From the IMG/VR virus record IMGVR_UViG_3300025889_000508, positions 1 to 33,021 of that record: a stretch of 33,021 bases of DNA; one strand, 5' to 3'. This stretch comes from a virus. A program made the position numbers and the translations under genes. The notes below the pieces were generated by a model. That model had not been told where the DNA came from and searched no databases. It saw nothing but the letters and a program-made list of their open reading frames with translations. This document shows positions 6,854 through 14,209 of this stretch, in pieces. Every line of letters begins with the position of its first letter. Position 1 is the stretch's first letter.

Positions 6854-7501
6854 ATGCCAGTACAAATTGAACATGAAGGTGTGACCAAGACTTTTTACAC
6901 GCAAGAAGAAGTAGATGCGGAAGTGAAGGGCCTGAAAGTAACAAACGAAAACCTAAAAAGCGAAAAGGCCGAGCTAAAGGCTAAAGCCGATGAAGCAGCT
7001 GAGCAAGTGCGCAATGCTCAAGAAGAAGCAGCAAAGGCAGCAGGCGATAAAGAAGCGTTAGAGCGTATTCATGCAGAACGTGAAGCGGAAGCAAAAGCGC
7101 GCATGAATGAGCTAACCGGCAGTATTAAAACCGAGAAGATCAACAACGCCATTAATGACCTAGTTACTGAATTAGGTGCAGGCGGCGCGAAGAACGAAGA
7201 CTTACGCGATTTGGTTAAGTCTCGTTTTAGTATTGATTACGACCTCGATTCGCATGAATTAAAAGTATCTGGCAGCGGCGCAAGTTCGCTGGATGAACTA
7301 AAGAAAACCATTAAAGAAAGCGGTCGCTATGATGCTTTCCTAGCTGGTACAGGTTCCACGGGCGGGCGCTCGACTGGTTCCACAAGCACGGGCGCTGCTA
7401 CTAAGAAATTTAACGAATATACCTCTGCTGAGTTAGTGCAAATTAAGCGCGAAAGCCCAGAAGAATATGAACGACTACGAAGCACAGCTTCCCACTTGTA
7501 A
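6854..7501 (+). CDS. Capsid scaffolding protein
   Basis: 215 residues. Scaffold proteins guide major capsid assembly and then leave or are degraded. Residues about 15-95 are a highly charged coiled coil (Glu/Lys/Ala rich), followed by a helical region, a Gly/Ser/Thr-rich linker (about 165-183) and a short basic/acidic helical end (NEYTSAELVQIKRESPEEY) of the kind that contacts capsid subunits. Its place between portal and major capsid genes supports the call. No protease domain is visible in it or beside it. It resembles GP20-type phage scaffold proteins. Confidence 0.85.
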   Translation: MPVQIEHEGVTKTFYTQEEVDAEVKGLKVTNENLKSEKAELKAKADEAAEQVRNAQEEAAKAAGDKEALERIHAEREAEAKARMNELTGSIKTEKINNAINDLVTELGAGGAKNEDLRDLVKSRFSIDYDLDSHELKVSGSGASSLDELKKTIKESGRYDAFLAGTGSTGGRSTGSTSTGAATKKFNEYTSAELVQIKRESPEEYERLRSTASHL

Positions 7502-7514
7502 GGAAAATTAAAAC

Positions 7515-8525
7515 ATGGCCACTACTCAATTAGCCGACATTATCGACGTAACAGTATTTCAAGACTTACCTGCTGTAAACTCTCCTGAGCTAACAGCATT
7601 CTATCAATCTGGTGTTGTTGTTCGCACGCCTTTACTTGACGCGCTAGCAAACGCAGCCGGTAAAAAAGCAGAATTACCATTCTGGAATGACATTGACGCT
7701 GCTATCGAAGCTAACTTAACCAGCGACGATCCTGCTGAAGTTGCAGCAGCACAGAAGCTAACCCAAGCAGAGCAGGTAAGCCGCAAAGCTTTCTTAAACA
7801 AAGGTTTATCTGCGTCTGACCTAGCTGCTGAGTTAGCCATGGGTGAAAATGCGATGACTCACATTCGCAACCGTGTTGATACCTACTGGATGCGCCAGTG
7901 GCAGCGTCGTTTGATTGCTTCTTGTGACGGTATCCTAGCGGATAACGTGGCGAATGATTCTGGTGATATGGTTGTTGATGTTGCTTCTGAGTCTATTGCC
8001 GGTCAATCTGTTGCTACCAAGTTTAGCCGTTCTAACTTCACCGCAGCTGCGTTCACTTTGGGCGATGCTTTCACAAATACTGGTGCGATTGCTGTGCACT
8101 CTCAAGTGTATAAGCAAATGGTTGACGCGGACGACATTGATTTTATCCCTGATTCACAAGGTCAAATGACTATCCCTACTTACATGGGTAAGCGTGTAAT
8201 TGTTGATGATGGCATGACCGTAACAGCTGGCTCAACTGACGGCTTCAAATATACTACTGTATTATTTGGCGCTGGTGCATTTGGTTACGGCGAAGGCATG
8301 CCGGAATACCCAGTTGAACTAGAGCGTGCTGAATCAGGTGGCAACGGTGGCGGTATCTCTACCTTATGGACTCGTAAAACTCAAATCTTGCACCCATTCG
8401 GTTTTGAATCAACTGGCACACCAACTGGTGACTCTTTCAGCATTGCTGAATTGAAGCTAGCCACTAGCTGGAACCGTGTTGTAGACCGTAAGCTTGTACC
8501 ATTAGCGTTCTTAGTAACTAACTAA
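7515..8525 (+). CDS. Major capsid protein (gp13-like)
   Basis: 336 residues, expected to have the HK97 fold and form the icosahedral shell. It matches the Gp13-like major capsid family in its features: an N-terminal TQLADIIDVTVFQD arm, a helix around residues 105-140 (GENAMTHIRNRVDTYWMRQWQRRLIA, the long spine helix), HSQVYKQMV, and MTIPTYMGKRVIVDDGM. Length is normal and no obvious propeptide is seen. The codons look well adapted and the gene is followed by a very stable hairpin, both as expected for the most abundant product. AAGGAAAATTAAAAC precedes the ATG. Confidence 0.95.
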   Translation: MATTQLADIIDVTVFQDLPAVNSPELTAFYQSGVVVRTPLLDALANAAGKKAELPFWNDIDAAIEANLTSDDPAEVAAAQKLTQAEQVSRKAFLNKGLSASDLAAELAMGENAMTHIRNRVDTYWMRQWQRRLIASCDGILADNVANDSGDMVVDVASESIAGQSVATKFSRSNFTAAAFTLGDAFTNTGAIAVHSQVYKQMVDADDIDFIPDSQGQMTIPTYMGKRVIVDDGMTVTAGSTDGFKYTTVLFGAGAFGYGEGMPEYPVELERAESGGNGGGISTLWTRKTQILHPFGFESTGTPTGDSFSIAELKLATSWNRVVDRKLVPLAFLVTN

Positions 8526-8532
8526 TAATAAA

Positions 8533-8550
8533 GCCCCTCTTCGGAGGGGC
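8533..8550 (+). terminator. Stable C(UUCG)G hairpin after major capsid gene
   Basis: GCCCCTC (8533-8539) and GAGGGGC (8544-8550) enclose a TTCG tetraloop closed by C-G, an exceptionally stable RNA hairpin. The bases after it (GCTATTT) are only weakly T-rich, so it is better read as a partial terminator or an mRNA 3'-end stabiliser that raises capsid protein output relative to downstream genes. Confidence 0.6.
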
Positions 8551-8567
8551 GCTATTTAAGGTTTAAT

Positions 8568-8762
8568 ATGTCAGAATTAAATAAAGATGGTTTAGTACCA
8601 GGTCAAGCGGTTGATTTTACGACCTTGATGCAGACTATCCGTAAGAAGAAAGAGGCGGTAAAAGATGAATCAAGTACCGAAAAGCCAAAGCCCGCAGCTA
8701 GCAGACCCAAAAAGCCTAGCGTTTCAAATGTATCTAAAACAAAAGAGCAGAAAGAAGCGTAA
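8568..8762 (+). CDS. Small Lys/Pro-rich protein after major capsid
   Basis: 64 residues, low complexity in its second half (repeated Lys, Pro, Ser; e.g. EKPKPAASRPKKPS), and likely disordered. TAAGG lies before the ATG, just after the UUCG hairpin. Small charged proteins at this place are often head accessory proteins, but no family is recognised here. Confidence 0.65.
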   Translation: MSELNKDGLVPGQAVDFTTLMQTIRKKKEAVKDESSTEKPKPAASRPKKPSVSNVSKTKEQKEA

Positions 8763-8774
8763 AGAGGCTCAAGA

Positions 8775-9356
8775 ATGAGTCGCACCCCTTCAATAATCCA
8801 AGGCTTACCTGATGATTTGATGACGAATGATGTCACATATATTCGCCGTCAAAAGGTAAGCGCTGAGCCTTCTAGCATTTCAGCTAGTTATAACGAAAAA
8901 CTATTTTCAATATCAGCGAGCTATAGCATACAAGCTGGCAACTCTGTTGCGCTTAATATTTCGCCTTCATCCTCAATAGTAATAACAAAAGCCGCCACAA
9001 ATGACGGGCTGCCAATTAGCATTTATTCGAGTCATGCTACAGGCTCGGCTGATGGTATATTTGCGCCTAGTAATATGAATATATGTTCGGTAGATGAAAC
9101 ACCTACCACAAGTCAGTTGTTTTATGCGGCCACTCCGCAGGGCAGTAAACTAGACACTGGCTATGGCATTATTCAATCGTCTGTTGTTGCTTGTGAATCT
9201 AACACGCCTAGCGTAGTTGTAAAGAATACAAGCGGATCAACACAAGTGATCGACATATATGTGCAGTTTGAAGAAATCGGCCCGCGCAGTCCGACATTTG
9301 GACTAACAGCATCAACAGAACTAGAACCTAATACGGAAATGAGCAACTATGGCTAA
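8775..9356 (+). CDS. Putative head decoration or fibre protein
   Basis: 193 residues, beta-rich, Ser/Thr/Asn-rich, no signal peptide. It contains two similar short segments (SSISASYNEKLFSISASYSIQ, residues about 33-53). The body looks like a beta-sandwich typical of virion surface proteins. It lies between the capsid gene and another beta-rich gene with which it overlaps by eight bases, so a capsid-surface role is inferred. Not recognised as a specific family. Confidence 0.6.
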   Translation: MSRTPSIIQGLPDDLMTNDVTYIRRQKVSAEPSSISASYNEKLFSISASYSIQAGNSVALNISPSSSIVITKAATNDGLPISIYSSHATGSADGIFAPSNMNICSVDETPTTSQLFYAATPQGSKLDTGYGIIQSSVVACESNTPSVVVKNTSGSTQVIDIYVQFEEIGPRSPTFGLTASTELEPNTEMSNYG

Positions 9357-9888
9357 ACAAACAATACCAAATAGCGGCTTGTGGTCGTCTATTGCTAATC
9401 TAATCAATAGCAATTTTGAGACTAATGTGGCACAGGTTTCAATAACGCATCCTACCCCTGCTATTACATTGGCTGTAACAGGAACAGGCGACGCTGATCT
9501 AAATCCAGCTCTTGGCGGATTCTCTACCTTATTAAATGGATACGAGCAGGCTCTACTCGCTGGCACGGCTTTCACTGTTTTGGCAGATGGCAGGGCCCAA
9601 GTCAACAGGGCTGGTGTAGTTGTTATCACTGGTTATGCAGATATAAGCCACACAAGTAACGGCACAACTGTTGGCGCTGCTTTTAGTATTGAGCGGGGTG
9701 GGTCTACTATTTTCAGTCCTCGTTCAGTCCATGCTAGAATGCCGAACGCTGGCAACATTGGCAACCTTAGCGGCACTGGTGCGCTAGACGCTGAGGCTGG
9801 CGACATTATAGGCATAGCGTTAGCCTCTGACATAACCGGAACTATTAGCATTCGCGCAAGCTCACTTGTTTACGAGTTTAAGGGGTAG
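9349..9888 (+). CDS. Putative head fibre with C1q/TNF-like C-terminus
   Basis: 179 residues. The N-terminal MAKQTIPNSGLWSSIANLINSNF resembles attachment segments of phage fibre proteins. From about residue 75 to the end, alternating strands (FTVLADGRAQVNRAGVVVITGYADI ... GDIIGIALASDITGTISI ... LVYEF) have the look of the compact jelly-roll used by trimeric C1q/TNF-like fibre heads. Expected to decorate the capsid or neck. Fold assignment is by pattern only; a structure prediction would settle it. Confidence 0.6.
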   Translation: MAKQTIPNSGLWSSIANLINSNFETNVAQVSITHPTPAITLAVTGTGDADLNPALGGFSTLLNGYEQALLAGTAFTVLADGRAQVNRAGVVVITGYADISHTSNGTTVGAAFSIERGGSTIFSPRSVHARMPNAGNIGNLSGTGALDAEAGDIIGIALASDITGTISIRASSLVYEFKG

Positions 9889-9891
9889 GTC

Positions 9892-10320
9892 ATGGCACTA
9901 ATCGGATACGTAGAAGAAACAGACTTCACAGCATACGCAGCAGCACGTGGCATTACACTGGCAAAAGCTGAGGCGGTGACGCTAACGCTTGCGCTTGACT
10001 ATATTGAGGCTCAGACGTACAAGGGAACAAAAACTGACGAAGCACAGGTATTAGCATTCCCCCGCGATGGCAGCACAGAAATACCGCAAGGTATCAAAAA
10101 TGCCCAAATGGAAGCGGCTTTGATTTACGATCGAGGCGAAGACCCATTAAGTGACGTTGGTCAAAGAGTGACGCAAGAAACTGTATTTGGTGCTGTTTCA
10201 GTGTCATACTCAGACACAGGAAACCAAGCGACTATATACCGCAAGCTCAATGCTATGCTAGCGCCATATTTAGCTAGTGGCGGTTATGGTTCGAGCAACT
10301 TCACTGTATCACATGGGTAA
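9892..10320 (+). CDS. Head-tail connector / adaptor protein (DnaT-like family)
   Basis: 142 residues. It resembles the family labelled putative DnaT-like ssDNA-binding protein in databases, which in phage head operons is the HK97 gp6-type adaptor that docks under the portal. Features are a helix-rich core (ALTLALDYIEAQTYKG, FPRDG...EIPQGIKNAQMEAALIY) and a C-terminal QATIYRKLNAMLAPYL helix. Position after the head genes and before the head-closure gene supports the adaptor role over any DNA-replication role. Confidence 0.8.
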   Translation: MALIGYVEETDFTAYAAARGITLAKAEAVTLTLALDYIEAQTYKGTKTDEAQVLAFPRDGSTEIPQGIKNAQMEAALIYDRGEDPLSDVGQRVTQETVFGAVSVSYSDTGNQATIYRKLNAMLAPYLASGGYGSSNFTVSHG

Positions 10321-10326
10321 ATAGCT

Positions 10327-10794
10327 ATGACCACCATCGTCTATGATCACAAGCGCGGGCAGATTGCCTGTGATAGCCGTTTAACTAAAGGGAGTATGAT
10401 CACGACGGATGGCGCACAAAAGTGGATGAAGACAGAGAATGGCATAATCTTTATGGCTGGGTGCCGCGCTGACTTCGAGATGCTATCTGCGTTGACGGTT
10501 GATTATAGTCATGGCGATGTGGTCGAGACTGAGTTCGAATTGCAGTGCGAGGGCATACTTGTCAAGGATGATCATGTTTATCTTATTAGCATTCAGGATG
10601 GCGGGCAGTTCTGGATGGAGCCACTAGACGAAGCTGTGGCTGCAACTGGTTCAGGTAGTGAATGGGCAATAGCAGCAATAGACCACGGCAAGACCGCAAA
10701 ACAGGCGGTTGAGTACGCAGCGACACGCGACATTTACACCGGCGGCAAGGTTCGCGTTTACGATATTAAAAAAGGCAAATTCATAAATGGCTGA
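10327..10794 (+). CDS. HslV/proteasome-beta-like Ntn-hydrolase
   Basis: 155 residues. After Met removal the chain begins Thr-Thr-Ile-Val, exactly as in HslV, where Thr1 is the nucleophile of this N-terminal-nucleophile peptidase. Counting from that Thr, ACDSR places Asp15 and GAQKW places Lys31 where HslV and proteasome beta subunits have Asp17 and Lys33. ATGSGSEWAIAAI near residue 106 matches the GSG(G)xxA(L/I)AA loop. No propeptide is present. The product could be a multimeric peptidase. Its place between the adaptor and head-closure genes suggests a role in head assembly or protein clearance at assembly. Family call strong, role unknown. Confidence 0.85.
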   Translation: MTTIVYDHKRGQIACDSRLTKGSMITTDGAQKWMKTENGIIFMAGCRADFEMLSALTVDYSHGDVVETEFELQCEGILVKDDHVYLISIQDGGQFWMEPLDEAVAATGSGSEWAIAAIDHGKTAKQAVEYAATRDIYTGGKVRVYDIKKGKFING

Positions 10795-11134
10795 TTTTTA
10801 TCCACGAATGACGGCAACGGCTAGCAAGCTGATGGCCAAATTTAAGCAGGGTGTTATTGAATATGTGCCGCTAGTAGCTGGCGCGACTGAGTACGACCCA
10901 ATGACAGAAGGCACGCCAATTTCGTTGGATGCAACGGCAAGCGGTGTTGCGAAAGAATACGTTGATGATTTGGTCGGTGCTTCGGATACTCAGGTTACGA
11001 GCGCTGTGTTTGGCACCACACCTAATATGCAGGGCCGGATAACTATTGATGGTGTTAGTCGTGAGATTATCCGAATCAAGCAAATGCCGGCGGCTGGTGA
11101 TCCTGTTGCGTGGGTGATATTTGTTAAGGGGTAG
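10787..11134 (+). CDS. Head closure (head-tail joining) protein
   Basis: 115 residues. It begins MADFYPRMTATASKLMAKFKQGV, typical of small neck stopper proteins, followed by a beta-barrel-like body (SGVAKEYVDDLVGASDTQVTSAVFG ... GRITIDGVSREIIRIKQMPAAGDPVAWVIFVKG) like SPP1 gp16/HK97 gp7-type head-closure rings. It overlaps the Ntn-hydrolase gene by eight bases. It would form the ring that stops DNA leak and accepts the tail. Confidence 0.75.
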   Translation: MADFYPRMTATASKLMAKFKQGVIEYVPLVAGATEYDPMTEGTPISLDATASGVAKEYVDDLVGASDTQVTSAVFGTTPNMQGRITIDGVSREIIRIKQMPAAGDPVAWVIFVKG

Positions 11135-11162
11135 TTGCAATAGCGCTAAACTGATGTATATT
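11135..11162 (+). promoter_or_regulatory. Predicted promoter of moron-like gene
   Basis: TTGCAA (11135-11140) and TATATT (11157-11162) are spaced by 16 bp, the -10 being preceded directly by TG. It lies immediately after the head-closure stop and feeds only the next small gene, which ends in its own terminator. Confidence 0.55.
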
Positions 11163-11191
11163 AAAGTGGAGTTTAATTAAAGGAGCAAGTA

Positions 11192-11458
11192 ATGAATAAG
11201 CTAGAAGCATTAAAGCGTAACCTAAAAAAAATAAAAGAACCAAAACCAAGCAATACTGGTGTATTCACATATAAATCAGGACTCAAGTGCTGGTTTCCTT
11301 ACTCGGACAAGGATGATTACATCAAAAAAATGGCCGAGTTGGCAGGAAAAGAGATGCAAATGGAGAGGGATAAAAGGGAATTCTTAAAAAACGACATAGC
11401 AAGGCTAGAATTAATGTTAAATCCGTTCAAGCTTATTAAGTCCTTGTTTAGCAAATAG
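11192..11458 (+). CDS. Moron-like hypothetical protein
   Basis: 88 residues, Lys-rich, with an amphipathic helical stretch (KKMAELAGKEMQMERDKREFLKNDIARLELM, about residues 46-76) and a hydrophobic-basic end. The gene is visibly more AT-rich than its structural neighbours, has a strong AAAGGAG ribosome site, its own promoter and a terminator directly behind it. This is the classic form of a moron, an extra gene inserted into a late operon. It splits the head-closure gene from the Mu-F-like gene. No family is recognised; a host-directed function is likely but unproven. Confidence 0.7.
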   Translation: MNKLEALKRNLKKIKEPKPSNTGVFTYKSGLKCWFPYSDKDDYIKKMAELAGKEMQMERDKREFLKNDIARLELMLNPFKLIKSLFSK

Positions 11459-11475
11459 CCCACACCGATCATTCT

Positions 11476-11484
11476 TGTTATAAT
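11476..11484 (+). promoter_or_regulatory. Extended -10 promoter overlapping a terminator
   Basis: TGTTATAAT, a perfect extended -10, lies 31 bases before the ATG of the Mu-F-like gene and abuts the terminator hairpin. Transcription starting about seven bases downstream (near 11491) would begin in the hairpin loop and lack its 5' arm. Confidence 0.6.
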
Positions 11485-11506
11485 CCCCTCAATCGAGGGG
11501 TTTTTT
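11485..11506 (+). terminator. Intrinsic terminator abutting the next start codon
   Basis: CCCCTC (11485-11490), loop AATC, GAGGGG (11495-11500) and six T residues (11501-11506) form a textbook terminator for the moron-like gene. The ATG of the next gene follows at 11507 with no other ribosome site, so GAGGGG, the 3' arm, must also serve as its Shine-Dalgarno. Confidence 0.8.
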
Positions 11507-12544
11507 ATGCCTATTAATCTAGACCTAATTGCACAACAAAAAGAACGCGACATGTTACGCGCTTTTGCTTCGTCTGTGTCCGATATAAAAAACAGCGTGA
11601 CGCTTAAAGAGCTAGAGGCCGCAATAGAACGCCAAGACAGTGATGCTGTTGTGCGTTTGCTGGGTATCGACAGGGCGGCTTTTGAGCAGGTAGACGATGA
11701 AATATACCAAGCCTACAGAATAGGCGGCTTAACAGGCGTTGAGCAGATAGGGCGCATACCTACTGAGCTAGGCAGTGTCGGCTTTCGTTTTGATATGGCC
11801 GCGCCTAGTGCTATCGAGTGGATACGCAGCGAGTCTAGCCAGTTTCTAACAGAGGTTGTTGATGACCAAGTGGAAATGATTAAGCAGCAATTACAGCTAG
11901 GCTTAGAACTTGGTGACAATCCACGCACCACGGCTATCGAACTAGTTGGCCGATATAATCCAGCAACAGGCAAGCGGGCGGGCGGCACAGTTGGATTAAC
12001 CACGCAGCAGGCAGGATGGGTGAATAAGGCCCGCAATGAGCTACTAGAATTAGACCGCAACTACTTCACTCGTGAACTGCGAGACAAGCGCTACGACTCA
12101 ATCGTTCGCAAAGCCATTGAAGACGGCAAGCCACTAACCAAGGCTCAGATTGATAATGCTATCACGCAAATGCAAAGCAAGGCGTTAAAATACAGAGGCG
12201 ATGTTATCGCACGCACTGAGTCCATTAATGCGCTGAGAGCTGGCCAATTCCAAGCTGTTGAGCAGGCCATAGCCAAAGGTGAACTAGATTCACAGGATGC
12301 ACGGAAGTCATGGGACGCTACAGGCGACAAACGAACGCGCCTAGACCACTTTCAAATGGAGGCCAATTACAAGGATGGCATTCCAATCGAGGAGGCGTAC
12401 ACTTTTCCTGATGGCAGCAAGGCAATGCACCCAGGTGATAACAGTCTAGGTGCACCAGGTAAGCAGTTAATCCAATGCCGATGCCGCAACGTAGTCACAA
12501 TAGATTTTATTGGCCGTCAGGTCAGAATGGAGGGGTTTAAATGA
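11507..12544 (+). CDS. Phage head morphogenesis protein (Mu F / SPP1 gp7-like)
   Basis: 345 residues. The C-terminal domain shows the Mu-F signatures IARTES (234-239), KSWDATGDKRTRLDH (267-281), AMHPGD (306-311) and the terminal CRCRN (324-328), where Cys residues probably bind metal. Such minor head proteins bind the portal, a few copies per virion, and are needed for infectivity. They usually follow the portal gene directly; here the gene comes after the adaptor and head-closure genes. The only SD is GAGGGG within the upstream terminator. It overlaps the next gene by four bases. Confidence 0.9.
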   Translation: MPINLDLIAQQKERDMLRAFASSVSDIKNSVTLKELEAAIERQDSDAVVRLLGIDRAAFEQVDDEIYQAYRIGGLTGVEQIGRIPTELGSVGFRFDMAAPSAIEWIRSESSQFLTEVVDDQVEMIKQQLQLGLELGDNPRTTAIELVGRYNPATGKRAGGTVGLTTQQAGWVNKARNELLELDRNYFTRELRDKRYDSIVRKAIEDGKPLTKAQIDNAITQMQSKALKYRGDVIARTESINALRAGQFQAVEQAIAKGELDSQDARKSWDATGDKRTRLDHFQMEANYKDGIPIEEAYTFPDGSKAMHPGDNSLGAPGKQLIQCRCRNVVTIDFIGRQVRMEGFK

Positions 12545-12960
12545 CATTCACCGCCGACATTAACAAATTCATATCATCCAGTAACGAACGCATTGAAGCC
12601 GTGTTCAAACAGTCCGCGCAAGAGATAATCCGAGAAGCGCAGACCGACTATAACAAAGGCGGTAACACTCCTATTGATACAAGCTTCTTGATTAACTCAG
12701 GGCAGGCTGCAATTGGTCGGCTGCCCATCGGCCCAGACGAGCAGCCAGAAGGCTACACGGTGCAGAACTGGGATGCAGGCGAGACAGTTACAACCATCAA
12801 CCGCTGGCGTGTTGGTGAGACACTGTATTTCGGCTGGACGGCTAACTATGCGCGACCAATGGAGAACCGTTTTAAATTTATGCGAAAGGCTGCGCAGAAC
12901 TGGCAGTACACGGTTGCCAAAAATGCAGGATTATTAATGAGCAGGACGTTAAGAGAATGA
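12541..12960 (+). CDS. Tail completion / HK97 gp10-like neck protein
   Basis: 139 residues. It resembles the HK97-gp10/minor tail completion group: an N-terminal helix (NKFISSSNERIEAVFKQSAQEIIREAQ), a PIDTSFLINSGQAAIG loop (the DTG/SLR-like region of the family), and FGWTANYARPMENRF followed by a C-terminal helix. The ATG overlaps the upstream stop and its own stop overlaps the next ATG. Position between head and tail-terminator genes fits. Confidence 0.75.
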   Translation: MTFTADINKFISSSNERIEAVFKQSAQEIIREAQTDYNKGGNTPIDTSFLINSGQAAIGRLPIGPDEQPEGYTVQNWDAGETVTTINRWRVGETLYFGWTANYARPMENRFKFMRKAAQNWQYTVAKNAGLLMSRTLRE

Positions 12961-13349
12961 CAACACTATCCCAGCTACACATCGCACTAATGGACAAGGC
13001 CAAGGCGTTTGCCACGGCCAACAGCCTGCCAATCAACAACATTGGCTTTGATTTTACAGAACCATCTAGCGGCGCATGGCTTGAGCTATCCATTGCGCCT
13101 AACGACCGTGATTACGGCCTGAATGATACAAAGGTTTTCCGCCGGGGCATTGGTCAGATAAACGTGTGCAACAAGAAGAACAACGGAATTAAACAGTTAA
13201 CGGATATAGCAGGACTACTAGAAGCTGAGTTTATCAGAGGCTCAATATTAGTAGACGCAATTCGTATAACAACTAGTCCGCAAACAATGGAACCATTCCA
13301 GCGGGGAGGCGTGTACGTGTTGCCGCTATCATTTGAGTATTCAGAGTGA
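12957..13349 (+). CDS. Tail terminator protein (DUF4128-like, lambda U-type)
   Basis: 130 residues. It resembles DUF4128 proteins, which structurally match lambda gpU, the hexameric ring that ends the tail tube and joins it to the head. Features include LSQLHIALMDKAKAFATAN at the N-terminus, GAWLELSIAPN, RGIGQINVCNKKNNG and RGGVYVLPLSFEYSE at the end. It directly precedes the tube protein gene. The TG of the next extended -10 motif overlaps its stop codon. Confidence 0.8.
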   Translation: MTTLSQLHIALMDKAKAFATANSLPINNIGFDFTEPSSGAWLELSIAPNDRDYGLNDTKVFRRGIGQINVCNKKNNGIKQLTDIAGLLEAEFIRGSILVDAIRITTSPQTMEPFQRGGVYVLPLSFEYSE

Positions 13350-13355
13350 TAAAAT
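13347..13355 (+). promoter_or_regulatory. Extended -10 promoter motif before tail tube gene
   Basis: TGATAAAAT begins inside the tail-terminator stop codon, 46 bases before the tube protein ATG. No clear -35 is present (TATCAT near 13327). The leader contains ATAGGAAAAAACA as ribosome site. Confidence 0.5.
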
Positions 13356-13392
13356 ACAACTATCAAAAACCGTTGAACCATAGGAAAAAACA

Positions 13393-13839
13393 ATGACTGA
13401 TACATTGACAAACATAGGCACCGTTGTTTCTGTGTCTGCTGCCGCCCCTGCCACATTCGACCAAGCTGGTTATGAGGCGCTTTCGTTCTCAGAAGTGACC
13501 GGTGTTGCGTCAATTGGTGAGTTCGGCCCATCATACGAAATTCTAAACCATGTTGACCTGAAAGATGGCATTACGCAGAAAGCACACGGCGCATTAAACT
13601 ACGGCGACCCTGCCTTACAATATCGCATTATTGAAGCTGACACAGGACAAGGTATTCTTGATACAGCACTATCAGCTCGCACCACTATCAGTTTAAAGGT
13701 AGAGCGTGCTTCTGGATTAGTTCAGTACGTTCAAACCCTAGTTACTAGCGCGCCTACCTCGGAAGGCACAAGCGGTGCTGTCTACATGAAGTCTAGCAAC
13801 TTGGCGCTTAAGTCTTCTATTGTCGAGGTAGCTGCTTAA
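13393..13839 (+). CDS. Major tail tube protein
   Basis: 148 residues, forming the stacked hexameric rings of the tail tube. Beta-rich with Ala/Thr/Ser, and with the loop EFGPSYEILNHVDLKDGITQKAHGALNYGD, a pattern I associate with lambda-V-like tube proteins. There is no C-terminal Ig-like domain, so the tube is expected to be smooth. It is flanked by the tail terminator and assembly chaperone genes exactly as in lambda. It has its own promoter motif, as expected for an abundant product. Confidence 0.85.
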   Translation: MTDTLTNIGTVVSVSAAAPATFDQAGYEALSFSEVTGVASIGEFGPSYEILNHVDLKDGITQKAHGALNYGDPALQYRIIEADTGQGILDTALSARTTISLKVERASGLVQYVQTLVTSAPTSEGTSGAVYMKSSNLALKSSIVEVAA

Positions 13840-13840
13840 T

Positions 13841-14209
13841 ATGGACATCAAGGAGCTAGGCACACAGAACGAAGTTGTTGACGTTATTCACCCGCAAGCT
13901 GGTGACGTTGGTATTAAGTTTACTGTGTGCGACCCATTAAGCGCTGAATTTGCAAACGCCTCTGCTCGTATTGACCGCTCAAAGAGTGGCCCTGATTGGT
14001 CTAGCTTTGTTATCAACCAAGCGCTTTGCGCCGTGGTCGGTTGGTCTGGCGTTACAGAAGATGGGGAAGAGATTCCGTTCACCAAAGAATTGGCGAAAGA
14101 GTACCTAACGAATCCTGAATATTACTGGCTGTGCGTGGCTGTAGACGAGCATTTCGGCAAAAAAAAAGGCTACATGCAGACAATTATGAACAGATTAAAA
14201 CCTTCGTAA
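13841..14209 (+). CDS. Tail assembly chaperone, short form (gpG-like)
   Basis: 122 residues, produced when ribosomes do not slip. It acts with the longer frameshifted form to load tube subunits on the tape measure during tail assembly and is not in the virion. The gene starts two bases after the tube gene stop. A run of nine A at 14159-14167 lies near its end; after it the zero frame has only 13 more codons (GYMQTIMNRLKPS). Confidence 0.85.
   Translation: MDIKELGTQNEVVDVIHPQAGDVGIKFTVCDPLSAEFANASARIDRSKSGPDWSSFVINQALCAVVGWSGVTEDGEEIPFTKELAKEYLTNPEYYWLCVAVDEHFGKKKGYMQTIMNRLKPS

Noticed and set aside
9892-10320. Replication role from the DnaT-like family name
   Set aside because: The gene lies among head-tail connector genes, and adaptor proteins of this fold often carry that misleading label.
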